Part shown: piece after piece, positions 11,838 through 24,759 of the stretch
How the letters are laid out: each line of letters begins with the position of its first letter
How positions within the stretch are numbered: the first letter of the stretch is position 1
Assembly (NCBI GenBank): GCA_016946835.1
Contig: JACVTC010000013.1
Span: 1,077,001 to 1,141,000 of the forward strand
Reading direction: 5' to 3'
DNA length: 64,000 nt
From: Neocallimastix lanati (nom. inval.)
Lineage: Eukaryota; Neocallimastigomycota; Neocallimastigomycetes; Neocallimastigales; Neocallimastigaceae
The notes under the pieces: generated by a model
Seen by the model: only the letters and a program-made list of their open reading frames with translations
Database searches by the model: none
What the model was told of the DNA's origin: nothing
Program-made: the position numbers and the translations under genes

Positions 11838-12525
11838 TTTTTTTTTGATTATAATTAATTATTATCATTTTCTAACCTACTTCATTATTCATTTATATTT
11901 ATATTTTAAATATTTTTTATCTTTAAAAATTATTATTACTACTATTTTTTTTATTTTTGTCTTTATTTTATTTTTATATTTATTTTTATTTAAATTTAAT
12001 TTATATTTAGATATAAAAATATATTTAAGTGATTTTTTTTTTTTTTTAAAAAAAGTCATTTAATATATTTATAATAGAAAAATTTTAAAAAAAAAAAAAT
12101 TTTTTTTTTTTCTTTTATTATATATATAAAATAAAGGAAAAAAAAAATTTTTTTTTTATTATTCTTAGTATTATGATCATTATTATTAAGAAAAATAAAA
12201 ATGAAATAAAAAATAAAATAAAAAAATCTAAAAAAAAGAGGTTATTATTACAAAAGTATATAAATAATTTTTATTATTATTATTTTTTTTTTAAAATTAT
12301 AATTTAATTAATATATAAATATTATATACTATATTATTTTTTTTATCTAAACTTAAAAATTATTTTTTTTTTTTTTTTTTTTTTTTTCATTTTCTATATA
12401 CTTTTTATTATTTTCATTTTCCTTTTTATTTTTTTATTTTTTTTTATGAAATATAAAAAAAATTTAAAAATAGACTTTTATTAAAAATTAAATATTCTTA
12501 CAAATATTGAAATGATTTATTTTAT
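9859..12525. other. AT-rich spacer with homopolymers and short tandem repeats
   Basis: No gene is supportable. It contains a roughly six-copy 19-bp tandem repeat (unit ATAATAAAATGAATAAATG) near 10797-10905, a (TTA)n tract near 11036-11062, and an uninterrupted run of 52 T at 11157-11208. Confidence 0.65.
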
Positions 12526-14841
12526 TTAATGAGCATATGGATGGTAACCATGTGAACTACGTGATTGTGATTGTTGACCTTGAACAGGATTAGAAGCATT
12601 TCCAGAGTATCCTCCTCCGTTCATACTATTTACTCTTGAATTACCATAACCAGAATTATATCCGTAATTGTTAGTAGCATCACCAGCACGATTTCCATAT
12701 CCATAACCTTGTCCTCCATTATTATTGTATTGATATCTTGGATTATATCCAAATGAATAATTTTGTTGACCAGATCCACCATGGCCTCTATAATACATAT
12801 TCATATTATCATATCCACCATAACCATAACCGTTACCATTTCCATAGCCATAATAACCACCACGGTTTCCTCTATTTCCATAATCACGACCATATCCCAT
12901 CATACCATATCCACCTCTCATATATCTTGGATCACCCATTCTTGAATTACGTATTGGGCCAGCATAACTTCTACGTTGATCCATCATATAATTATTTCTA
13001 CGAGACATATGATTCATTTTAGCAGTTTTGCTTTTTGGTAATGCTCTTTTAACTTCGACCTTTATATTTTTATTTTATTTTATTTTATTATAAAAATTAT
13101 TAATTACCAAAAAAAAAAAAATTTTAATTAATAAATTTATTATATTTGATTAATTAACTTTTTTTTGATTATTTTTTCCCCACGTAATAAATTAATTAAC
13201 TATTATTACTCTTTTTTTTTTTTTTTTTTTTTAAACTAAAAGAATTAAAGATACTTACAGGTTTATCTTTAATAATAATTTCACCTTGTTTAGCTAAAAC
13301 AGCTTCAACACTTTGGTCATTATCAAATGTAATAAAACCAAAACCACGAGGACGTCCAGTATCTTTATTAGACATTAAAGTTGCTTCAACAACATTACCG
13401 AATTGAGAGAAATATTCTTTGAATTCTTCTTCAGTAACTTCTGGTTTGACACCACCAACAAAAATTTTTTCAGTTTTTTCTTGTTCTTCACGAGGGATAG
13501 CACGTTTTGGATCAATCTATATTTGAAAAAATATTAATATATTAATATTATCAATATTTATTTTAATATAAATAAATGAAATAAATGAAATAAATGAAAT
13601 AAATAAATTAGTAAATAAATATATGTTAACTCATTAATTATTTTATTAATATTATAATTGTCCTTGTTTTTTTTTTTTTTTTTCTTTTTTTTTTTTATCT
13701 TTTATTGTAATATTTACATCTTTTCCATCAAGATTATGTTTTTTCTTTAAAATTTCATCAATAACTGATGGATCTTTGAAAGTTAAGAAACCAAAACAAC
13801 GTGACATACCATTATCAGTACGCATTACGACGCAATCTATAATTTCACCAAACTGAGAGAAATAATTACGAAGGTTTTCTGAATAAATATTTGTATTAAT
13901 TATACGAAAAAAGATTAATATAAGCTTTATAATGTAATTTTTATTATTTATATTTGTATTTGTATTTTTATTTTCTATTTTTGTTAAATATGTGTATATA
14001 TATATATAAACTTGCTTTACTAATTTTAAAAATTTCATCTTTCCTATTATTTATTTAAATAATAAATATTTATGGACTAAATTTTTAAAACTAGATTACT
14101 AGGCTATTATAGTTTATTTGATAACTAAAGTCACTACTTGGCTTATTATTTTAATTTTTATTCTTAACTTTTATTTCTTTCTTTCTTATTCTTTATTTTT
14201 TTTTATTTTATTTTTTTCTTAACTCTGTTGCTGTCCTATCTTAACTATATCTTACCATCTGTTGTTTCAATATTAAGACCTCCTACAAATATTTTTCTAT
14301 TGTAATTTCATTTATTTTATATTTTCATATTTTAAATATTTATTTATATTTATTTATATTTAATATTATAATATTATATTATGATAATTTTATTATAATA
14401 AAAATATTAATATTAAAAGCTATATTAGTTATTTACTCTATATTTATTATATAAAATATATAATTTTTATTTTTTTATTTTTATTTATTTTTTTTTAATT
14501 TTAAAATAATTATTAAAAACTCTAAAATTTAAATATTTTTCAATTAAAGTTTTATTTATAAAAATATTTGTAGAAGATGAAATTTTTTTTGTTTTATTTA
14601 TTTTTTTATTTAATATTATATATTTTAATAAAAAACAATTTTTTTTAAAAATTTACCCTTCTTCATTTTTTTGTTCTGAAGTTTTAGATTCTGAATTTTC
14701 ATTATTATCTCCTGATTCACCATTGTCTGCATTTTCAGAACTCTTTTTGACTTCATCATTTGATAATTGAGTAGAAGGATCGTTAGTACCTGAATCTACT
14801 GTAGATTTTTGCTCTTGATTTTCAACTTCTTGTTGATCCAT
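12526..14841 (-). CDS. hnRNP-like RNA-binding protein, two RRMs and GY-rich tail (five exons)
   Basis: Exons: 14657-14841, 14256-14296 (41 nt), 13718-13878, 13259-13516, 12526-13059. All have GT donors and AG acceptors, and the joins keep frame to give 392 residues. The first 62 residues are acidic and Glu/Ser/Asn-rich. RRM1 (from residue 63) has RNP2 KIFVGGL and RNP1 SRCFGFLTF; RRM2 (from residue 146) has KIFVGGV and GRPRGFGFITF. The tail from about 226 is Gly/Tyr/Asn-rich with RG and GYG motifs, a prion-like tract typical of hnRNP A/B, Hrp1 and Musashi proteins. Such proteins bind mRNA in the nucleus and cytoplasm for 3'-end processing, export or translation control. Which of these applies cannot be told. 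RNP1 of RRM1 has Cys at the usual Gly, a mild oddity. The start is the first ATG of exon 1. Confidence 0.93.
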
Positions 14842-16056
14842 TGTAATTAACTTTATATATTTATATTATATATATAAATAAATAAAAATGAATATGACAA
14901 TGATTTTTTTTAATATTTATTTAAATCCTATATATTCAATGTAATAAACTTACTTCTATGTATTATTAGAAAAAAAAAAGTATTATTGAAATTATTGTAA
15001 AATTCTAAATTTCATTAATATATGAATTTTTGATGAGAAAAAAATATATTATAGGTTTGATTTTCAAAATGTAATTTATATAATATATATAATGTTTATA
15101 TGAACGGAAAAACAATACAAAAAAAAAAAAAAAGATTAGTAAAAAATATATAAATACGTAAATATATATATATAGATAAAAGTTAAGTTAAAATTTGTAA
15201 AATTTAATCCTTTTTCTTTTTTTTTAAAATATATAAAGAACAGCAATAAAAATTAATATTACCTATATAAAGAATTTTTTATTTAAAAATAGCTTTTGTT
15301 AAATAATAGATTATAATTAAAATAAAAAAAAACTTTATGGCTTGATCTCAGTATTACCACTAAGTATATATATATATATATATATAAAATGAATAAATTT
15401 TAAAATTATATTTTAAATTAGTTATAAAATAATAATAATAAAAATCATAAAATTAAAAAATAATATTTAATTATATATATATATATATAAAGATTATTAT
15501 TATTTATTATTTTTTAATTATTATTATTTATTTATTTTTATTAAAATAAATGAATAAACATATTTTATATTTATTTGGTTTAATTACATTTCACCACTTT
15601 ACGGAATTGGATATTAGATCACTAAATAATACCTATCAAATATTTATTATTTTTTGCAAAGAAGATTAAGAAAAATAAAACTTTTTTTATTATTATTAAT
15701 TTTTTTATTATTATTTATTTAATATTTAAAATTATTAATAAAAAAAATTTTTTTTTTTTTTTTCCTTAATTTATTTTTTTAATAAAAAGATATATTAAAA
15801 TAAGTTAATAACAAAAAAGTATATTTCATATTTAATTATAATATTCAATATTCAAAATTATGTTATTAAATAGAACATTAAGCATCATACTCTATATTAA
15901 TTAACATTAAAGAATAAAAGAAAAAAGAAAAAAAAAAAAGAAAATGTTATTAGAAAAAAGTTAATTCATAACTAACTTACCTACCTATCTAACTAACTAA
16001 CTAACTAAATAAATAACTAACTAACTAATTAACTAAATAAATAAATAAATAATAAA

Positions 16057-16088
<32 letters not shown>

Positions 16089-17208
16089 TAATAAATAATA
16101 AATAAATATTTAAAGTAATAAAACAAATACAAATAAATATAATTAATTAGTATTATATTATATATTTTAATTAAATGGAATTTATTTTAGTACAAATAAT
16201 GATGAAAATATGAATTTAATTAGATTAATCAAATCAATAATAATATAATAAATATTGGCCAATTAAAATAAATTAAATAACACATCATACATTACACATT
16301 ACATTAATGGAATTTATGTATCAATGAAATAATTAATCGTACATTAAATACTAAAATTAATAAGGATTAGATTATTACATTTTAAAGTGAACATCACATA
16401 ATAAATAATAATACAAATTAGTATTAATAAATAATTTATAAATAATAAATAATACATAATAAATAATAAATAATAAATAATAAATAATTGAATAATAAAT
16501 AATAAATAATAAATAATAAGTAATAAATAATAAATAATAAATAATAAATAATAAATAATAAATAATAAGTAATAAATAATAAATAATAAATAATAAATAA
16601 TAAATAATAAATAATAAATAATAAATAATAAATAATAAATAATAAATAATAAATAATAAATAATAAATAATAAATAATAAATAATAAATAATAAATAATA
16701 AAATAATAATTAATAAATAATTGAATAAATAAATATATAAATAAATAACTATATTAATATTTGTTAAATAATATTAAATAAATTTTAATTAAGATGTGAA
16801 CTACTGATTATTATAATTTGATTAACTATATAAAGAAAAAAAAATTTATTTTAAAAACATTCTTGTATATTTCTATTATTAATTTTTTTTTTTTTTTTTT
16901 ATTTATTTTGTCTTGTTTTATTTTATATTAAGATGTTATAACCATTTTAAGATATAGTATGTAAATGATAGAATAAATTATTTAAATTGAATGGTAATAA
17001 CCAAATAATTTAATATATATATTTTTATAATATATAATAAAATATTATTAATTAAAAAAAAAAAAAAACGAAAAATTTTACTTTACATAATCTTTTTATA
17101 TATATATATATATATCTATTATAAATAAAAATTTGAAGACAATATATTTAAAGGAGTAGAGAAAAAAAAAAAAAGTGAATTTCAAATATTATTATAATAC
17201 ATAATAAA
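14842..17208. other. Divergent intergenic region between the RRM gene and CENP-A
   Basis: A shared upstream region of about 2.4 kb. It is nearly pure A/T, with no TATA or factor site distinguishable in that background. It contains the TAATAAA heptamer array listed separately and short (ACTA)n and (AAAT)n tracts near 15985-16060. Confidence 0.6.
16437..16702. repeat. TAATAAA heptamer array
   Basis: Roughly 38 tandem copies of the 7-mer TAATAAA with occasional AATAAGT variants. It is the complement of the TTATTTA arrays elsewhere in the window. Confidence 0.9.
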
Positions 17209-18692
17209 ATGGCTTCTAGACCAAGAAGACGTTTAGTACAACGTACTTCTTTAAGTGCAGATAACGATAATGATAATGAAAATGAGGGTAATACTAATTC
17301 AAATTCAAATAGGGATAATTCCAATGATTCCAATGATGAAATCCATAGTAGTTATAGCAATCATCAAACTCGAACAGCAACTTCTGCAAGAAGGACCTAC
17401 AGTAAAAAAGTTCCAACGAAAACGTCGATGGTATCAGGAAAAAGTAAATAATTTTTTTTTTTTTTTTATTAATATAAAATAGAGTTTTTTTATTTTTTTT
17501 TTTTTTTTTCAAAAAGAATTTTATTGAAATTTTAAATAAAAGATTTAATTTAATTTTAGGATAAAAAAAAAAAAAAATTATATGTATAAAAGAAATAAGT
17601 ATAGAAATAAAATAAATAAATAGATAAATAATAATTATAATAATAATTATAATTATAATTATAATTAATACTAATATACTAGTATTAATGTATGATGAGA
17701 TTTCAAATTGTTTTCAAAAGAAAATGTCCGAAATTGATTTCAAGTTAACTTACTATATAAATTCATAATATAAAAATTGAGATGAAATAAATGAAATATA
17801 TATTCTTAATGTATAATTATTTACAATATTTAAATTTAAATTTATATAAAATTATAATTTCTCCAAAAAATTTTGTTCTTTGTCAATTTTTATCGAAATT
17901 TATATATATATATATTTATAAAAATGAAATTTATAAATTTCATTATTATTATTATTTATTTTTATTTTTATTTTTATTTTTTTTTTTTTTTAATTTTTTA
18001 TTTTTTTTTAATAAAAAACTAAATTTTCTTCTTTTAAATTCATAGTAATAAATTATTATCGTTTATTTTTTAAATTATTTAATTGTAACAATTAACAATT
18101 AACAATTACTTTTACTTTTTTTTTTTTTGTTTATTATAATTATTATATATAAAATTAAATCTATTAGCAGTAACTAAGAAAAGACGTTATAAACCTGGTT
18201 CTTTGGCTTTAAAGGAAATTAGAAAATATCAAAGATCAACACAACTTTTAATTAGAAAATTACCTTTTGCTCGTTTGGTAAATATATACTAAAAAATATT
18301 TATAATAGTATATGTTAAATATATATATATATTTTATTGTATATATTATTATTATGTATTAATAATTATATTATCATACTAATAATTATATATTATTATA
18401 TTATATATTATTATTGTTATTATTTTATTGTTATTGCTATTTTATATTAATAATTAATATATATTATTATACTATGTTATTATTATTATTATTTTCATTT
18501 ATATTCCTTTTTTTTTTTTTACAAAAAAAAAAAAAAAAAAAAAAAGGTTCGTGAAATTGCAACAGATGTATTAAGACGAGGTCCATATAGTATAGAAGAA
18601 GTACGATGGAATTCTTCGGCAATTCTAGCTTTACAAGAAGCAGCAGAATGTTATATAACACATCTATTGGAAGATTCGTAAATATTTATATT

Positions 18693-18724
<32 letters not shown>

Positions 18725-19071
18725 TATATTAATAAATAAATGTTAATTTTTATGTTTATTATTATGTATCATAATTATTATAATTATTATTAATTTATAA
18801 TATTATTATATCTTTACTCTATTTTTTCTATATATATATATATACATATATTATATATTTTATATATTATATATCTATGATATATTTATAATTTATGATT
18901 TTTATGATGATGATGATAATGATGATAATGATAATGATGACTATTAATATTATTTCAATTTTCCTGAATATTAGTAATCTTTGTGCAATTCATGCTAAAA
19001 GAGTTACTTTAATGCAAAAAGATATACAGTTGGCTAGAAGAATTCGTGGACCATGGGGTGGTCTTGGTTAA
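17209..19071 (+). CDS. CSE4: Centromeric histone H3 variant, CENP-A/Cse4 (four exons)
   Basis: Replaces H3 in centromeric nucleosomes and seeds kinetochore assembly. Exons 17209-17443, 18168-18277, 18547-18677 and 18975-19071 join in frame to 190 residues. About 80 N-terminal residues form a divergent tail rich in Asn/Asp/Ser after [14 protein letters not shown], with no canonical H3 tail. The histone fold follows: [80 protein letters not shown] hallmarks are Trp in place of H3 Phe84 (EEVRWNSS), a longer loop 1 and a divergent tail; the end GPWGGLG recalls human CENP-A EEGLG. Loop 1 is about 7 residues longer than in H3. The exon 2 acceptor is a tandem TAG|CAG, so one residue (Thr-Val versus Ile) may vary. 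Canonical H3 is excluded by the tail and Trp. Confidence 0.95.
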
Positions 19072-20237
19072 AAAAAAAAAAAAAATGGAAAAAAAAAGAA
19101 AAAAAAAAGAAAAAAAATTTATTTATTTATTTATTTTATTTTTTTATTTATTATTATTATTATTTTTTTTTTTTTCATTCCATTTTTTATTATTTTCTTT
19201 CTACTTTCTTTCTGTTTTTCTCTATATATACTCTATTAATTTAATTATATTAAAACAGCAATAGAAACAAACAAACAAACAAACAAACAAACAAACAAAC
19301 AAAAAAAAAAAAAAACGATAACAACAGTAACACCAACAATAATAATTTATAATTAATTAATTAATTAATTAATGATTATCTATGATAATAATAATAATAA
19401 TTATATATATATATATATATATTTTATCTAATTCTTCTTATATATATATTTTTATTGAATTATTATCATTATTATTTTTTAATTTTATATATCCATATTA
19501 ATTATTATGATAATTAATAATTAATATTTTATTTATTTTATTTTATTCTATATATTTATTTTTTTAATATATATATTTTATATATATATTTAGATAAAAA
19601 AAAAAAAAAATAAAGAAGATACCTTTATTATTTTAATTCATATACAACCTATTATTATTTTTAGTTTATTTTTATTTTTTTTATTTTTATTTTTATTTTT
19701 ATTTTTTTTTTTGTATTGTAATAAATTTACTATTCCATTTATATATACATATAAATTTATATAAACATTATAACATTTTATAAAAAAATTTTTTTTATTA
19801 AATAATAATAATAATAAAAAAAAAAAAAAAAACAATATTTTTTAAATAAAAAAAAAAATAACATATCATATATTTTAAAAAGTAAATAAAAATATTAAAA
19901 TTTAAAATATACATACATACATATATATATTTTATAATAATAATAATGATTTTAATACATCTTAATATTAAAATAAAAAAAAAAAAAAAAAGCAAGGTTT
20001 TTTTTATTTTTTATTTTTTATTTTTGGATAATAAAAGTTTTATTTTTATTTTTATTTTTTTGTAATAAAAATTACAAAATTATTATTATTATTATTATTA
20101 CTATATATTAAATAAATAAATTTAATAAATAAATATGTTTAATTTTATATTACTGACAGATAAATTATTGTATAATAATAATAAAAAAAAAATTTTTTTT
20201 TTTTTATTCAATTTAAATTTCTAATATATAATAATAC

Positions 20238-20282
<45 letters not shown>

Positions 20283-20734
20283 TTTGTATGATTATTGTTA
20301 TTATTATAATTTCCTTGAAAGAAATTCAATATTTTGGGTTATATATTAAAAAACATAAAATTTATGATAATAAATGAATGAATGAATGACTAAATAAATA
20401 AATAAATAAATAAATTTTTTTTTTTTTTTGAAATTTCGTTTTAAGATATTTTTAAATTAATTGTTAACTTTGAATTTGTAACTGTTTTAATATATATATA
20501 CATATACAATAAATATAATAATAATAATAATAATAATTAAATATCCATAATAGTAAATATAAATATAAATATATATATATATATTTAGAATTGTAATAAG
20601 ATAAAATGAAATAAATATATTTATAAAATAATAGAAAAAAAAAAAAAAAATAAAAATAAAAATAAAAGGGTTTATTAGTATTTCTTAAAGAACAATATTT
20701 TAATTTTATAAAAAAAAAAATAAAAATTTTTTTA
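19072..20734. other. Convergent spacer between CENP-A and A12 genes
   Basis: The 3' ends of two convergent genes. It contains an (ACAA)n tract near 19266-19302, TA microsatellites, and a run of about 41 T at 20240-20280. No coding sequence is seen. Confidence 0.6.
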
Positions 20735-20761
20735 TTAATAATAAAAGTTGTATATGCTATT

Positions 20762-20800
<39 letters not shown>

Positions 20801-21000
20801 AAAGACAGAGAGATAGATAGATATAGATAAAATATAGATTATATATAATTTGAAATTTCAACACCTTACCCACACTTTGGACAAGTATAGAAAACCGTTT
20901 GACCTTCATCAGCAGAACGAAGTTGCATGGTATGAAATATCATTTCATTAGAATCACAATCTGGATTTGGACATTTTTCTTTAATCTATATATATATATA

Positions 21001-21031
<31 letters not shown>

Positions 21032-21734
21032 TTGTAATTAATATCTGTTTTTTAAATATATATATATATATATATTTTTTTAAATAATAAAATATATAAA
21101 ATATAAACTTATAGGTAAAGAAAATTTACTGTTGCTCCTTCTTTAACTTCGTCTACTTTTTCCTTCTTTCTAGAATGGAAAACTCCTGGTAATGAATGAG
21201 TAATAACTGGAACATTTTCAAAAACTTTATATACGTATATATATATTCATTTATTAAATTATTATAATTATTTTTTATTATTTAAAATAATAATGTAATA
21301 ATAATAATAATAACAAAAAAAAAAAAAAAAGGTTTTTTTTTTTTTTTATATTAATATACATATTTATTGAATATTTATATTTAGGAATTAAAATGAAAAA
21401 AAATAATTGCTCATTGTAAAAAAAAAAAAAAAGTAATATCAATAATAATAATTTATATACATATACAATACTTAAACATATATATATATATACATAAATA
21501 TATATATATATTTAATTTTAATATTATTTCAATTTCAATTTCTATTTAATTATATATATATATATATAAATATATATATATTTTTTTTCTTAAATGTTCA
21601 TTTTACATACCGGAACTACTTTCAGCATGACCACAAACGCTACAAATAATGGTATCCATATCTCCAGGTGAATCCAATAAGTTACTACATACAGGACAGA
21701 ATACAAGACTATGTGAACGAATATTAGTATTCAT
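20735..21734 (-). CDS. RPA12: RNA polymerase I subunit A12 (RPA12), four exons
   Basis: Small zinc-ribbon subunit of RNA polymerase I, needed for transcript cleavage and termination during rRNA synthesis in the nucleolus. Exons 21611-21734, 21130-21224 and 20870-20985 are clear. The N-terminal zinc ribbon has CPVC and CSVC. The C-terminal TFIIS-like ribbon has CPNPDC, the acidic-loop motif [15 protein letters not shown] and CPKC. The LRSADEG form and short linker fit A12, not RPB9 or RPC11. Without a further splice the frame stops right after CPKCG (stop at 20866, 112 residues), losing the conserved last strand. A GTAAGG donor there, a pyrimidine-rich tract and an ATAG acceptor at 20757 support a last exon 20735-20756 adding IYNFYY (118 residues; yeast has 125). 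The last exon is inferred. Confidence 0.88.
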
Positions 21735-22576
21735 TTTTTTTTTTTTTAATTTATATTTATATTATATATTATTTTATAAAATTAATATTTAAACAAAAAA
21801 AAAAAAAAAAAAAAAGAGGAAGGAAAAGGTCTTTTTTTTTTTTTTTTTTTTTTTTTTGAAATTTCAAATGTTAATTTCTTATGTTATATATTAAAAAATA
21901 TGATAAATAAAGAACAATAATAATAACAAAAATATAAAAAGAGATATATATGTAAATATATATATTATATTTATTATATAAACATAATTGTTTTTTTTTT
22001 TTTTAAAAATAAAAATAAAAAAAATAAAATAAAAATAAAAAATAAAATGAAAATCAATCAGCTCTGTGTGATTGGTTAAAATGAAATATCTGTAGTATTT
22101 TTTTTGGATATAATTTTTTAAAATTTTATTTTTATTTTTTTTTTTATTTTTTTAATTAATTAAAAAAAAAAAAAAAATTAAATTTAATTAAAAAGTCATC
22201 ATCAACTTAAATATTAAATATTAAATTAAATTTTTAATTTTAATCTGTCAAAAAAAACTGTTAATATTTTTTCTTTATTATTTATATTTATATTTAAATA
22301 TATATATTAATATATATATTTTTATAAAAAAACAACATTATATAGATCATAGATCAAATAATTATTGATATTTATTATATAATAATTTATTATTTATTAT
22401 TATTGATATTTAAAAAAAAAAAAAAAATTATTTGTTTAATATAAAACATTTATCTAGTAAAATAAAATAAAAAATTATATTTTATTATATATATTATATT
22501 TTATTAATATAGATATCAAAATTTTTATTTCATTTACAAAATATTATATTTAAACAAAGGAATAATTACTATTATA

Positions 22577-22616
<40 letters not shown>

Positions 22617-23574
22617 TTTTAATACTTAAAATATTATAAAAAAACAACATTATATAGATCATAGATCAAATAATTATTGATATTTATTATATAATAATTT
22701 ATTATTTATTATTATTGATATTTAAAAAAAAAAAAATTATTTGTTTAATATAAAACATTTATCTAGTAAAATAAAATAAAAAATTATATTTTATTATATA
22801 TATTATATTTTATTAATATAGATATCAAAATTTTTATTTCATTTACAAAATATTATATTTAAACAAAGGAATAATTACTATTATATATATATATATATAT
22901 ATTTTTTTTTTAATACTTAAAATATTATAATATTTTGTAGTCAAGAACCACATGAGTTACACATGGGTCTTGATTATGAAATTAATTATTAAAAAAAAAA
23001 TTTTTTTTTATTATTCCTAACATTAGTTACATAAAAATTCAAAAGAAAAACTATATGTATATAAATATATATATTTATATATATTTATGTAAAGAAAAAA
23101 AAAAAAAAAAAAAAAAGAAGGGATTTTTTAAAATCATTTCTTTGATGCTAGATAATTAATTTTTTATTTTATTTTTATTTTAAATTTTTATGTGTATTAT
23201 AATTTATGTAAAGAAGCATTAAAAAAAAAAATTAAATTCATAAAATTTATAAAATTATAAGCATTAAATGATACTAATTTTTAAATCAATACATATGTTA
23301 ATTTTTATTTTAATTCTTAAATGAATCGTTAAACATATAAAAATTAAAAACAAACAGAAGAATAAAAATAAATGAACTAATGAATTAACAAACAAACAAA
23401 CAAAGAAACAAAAGATATATTAATTAGAATAAAATATAATAAAATAATAAAATAAAACTAAAATTCATGAATATATATATATATAATATATCTATTTTAA
23501 TTTTTAAAATTATTTATTTTTTTTTTTTATTTTACGTTTTTCATTATATAAATATATTTATATAAACTATTAAC

Positions 23575-23605
<31 letters not shown>

Positions 23606-23985
23606 CATTAATTATTAATTATTCTTTTTAACAAATATTATTATTATTATTATAATTAAAAAAAAATATATATATATTATATCTTAATATTTAATAATTT
23701 CTTCTTATTATTCAAATGTTTTATTAGTTTTATTATTATCGTTTCATTTTACTACATATATATATATATTTTTTTATTGTATTATTTTATTTTATATTAT
23801 ATATATTTAATTTATTATTATTATCATTATTATTAATTGATTGATATAGAAATAATAATAAATATAATTATTAATTAATTATTTTTATTTTAAAAAAATA
23901 AAACAAAAATAATTATAATAATAATAAAAATGAATAAAAATAAAAATAAAACTTGACATATAAAATTTTTTAAATAATTTAAAAA

Positions 23986-24017
<32 letters not shown>

Positions 24018-24018
24018 T
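21735..24018. other. Intergenic AT-rich region with a local duplication
   Basis: Between the A12 start and the end of the membrane-protein gene. It contains the 312-bp tandem duplication listed separately, and just after it a short imperfect inverted repeat (TCAAGAACC...GGGTCTTGA, 22940-22974). No gene is visible. Confidence 0.6.
22323..22929. repeat. Tandem duplication of a 312-bp segment
   Basis: The segment 22323-22634 is repeated at 22635-22929. The copies differ essentially only in the lengths of a poly-A, a (TA)n and a poly-T tract, so the duplication is recent. Confidence 0.9.
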
Positions 24019-24759
24019 TTAAGCTTTGTTATTTGCCATAAGGAAAGGAATATCAAGGAATCTCAATACCTTTCCAAAAGTATTATTACCATTATTAATA
24101 GAGTTGATAGTGTAATCATAGTTATTATTAATAAATATTAAGAGTACTAATACGGCGTAAGCGTAAAACAAATTAAAAGAATGAATAAAGTCCGTAAATA
24201 AAGATAAACTGACACGAATGAAACCCTTAAGATCCTTCTTCTTATCTTTTTGATGAGAATGAGAATGAGAATGGGATTGAGTACGGGAGCGACCTTTTGA
24301 TGATTTTGATTTTGATTTTGATTTTGAGGAACTTAAAAGATTATGATAATAAACAGAGTAAGCAATCATAAGTACTGGTAAGGAGTAATAAGCAAGCTTC
24401 AAAGGAGGGATTAATTTAAACAATTTAATAATGATACAGATACATACAGGTGGTAAACCTTTAATGATCTCTTGAGTAGCCGTACCATTCTTTATACTTT
24501 CATCGAATATAGTTGAAACATAGTAGGTATAGATGGTGATACCAGCAATCGTTAAAGTGACGAGATATTTGTATAGAGTTCTAGATCTTTGTTTCACTCC
24601 GAGGGTAATGAGATAAACGATGGTTAAAAAAATCAAGAAAATAATTTCCTTTTTAATAATATTTGATAATAAACCTCCAGGTCCTTCAAATTTAAAATTT
24701 TTAGAAGCAACATAATTCGCAATGTTATCCACAAACTCCTTAAAATCTTCTTTACCCAT
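24019..24759 (-). CDS. Unidentified integral membrane protein with Ser-Lys/Ser-His linker
   Basis: A single-exon frame of 246 residues. I do not recognise the family. Hydrophobic segments lie near residues 39-54, 66-84, 100-118, 122-138 and 197-212, so four or five membrane spans are likely. Between the fourth and fifth is a polar low-complexity linker with alternating SK (SKSKSKSKSS) and SH (SHSHSHSH) dipeptides, probably cytosolic. There is no cleavable signal peptide. The N-terminal 30 residues are polar. The layout faintly recalls ER proteins of the TMEM33 kind, but no diagnostic motif supports that. Codon use and base composition are those of a real gene, clearly less AT-rich than the flanks. 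No intron signals are seen. Confidence 0.8.
   Translation of the reverse strand: MGKEDFKEFVDNIANYVASKNFKFEGPGGLLSNIIKKEIIFLIFLTIVYLITLGVKQRSRTLYKYLVTLTIAGITIYTYYVSTIFDESIKNGTATQEIIKGLPPVCICIIIKLFKLIPPLKLAYYSLPVLMIAYSVYYHNLLSSSKSKSKSKSSKGRSRTQSHSHSHSHQKDKKKDLKGFIRVSLSLFTDFIHSFNLFYAYAVLVLLIFINNNYDYTINSINNGNNTFGKVLRFLDIPFLMANNKA

Noticed and set aside
11845-12063. Small hydrophobic membrane protein
   Set aside because: Frame composed of I/L/F/Y/K codons, as expected from A/T-only DNA; no start context or family.
13652-14038. Separate single-exon RNA-binding gene
   Set aside because: It is exon 3 of the RRM gene read through into flanking introns; the spliced model gives complete RRM1 and correct phases.
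24019-24759. Assignment of the membrane protein to TMEM33, TRIC or Pho88
   Set aside because: Only the number of hydrophobic segments is similar; none of the diagnostic motifs of these families is present.
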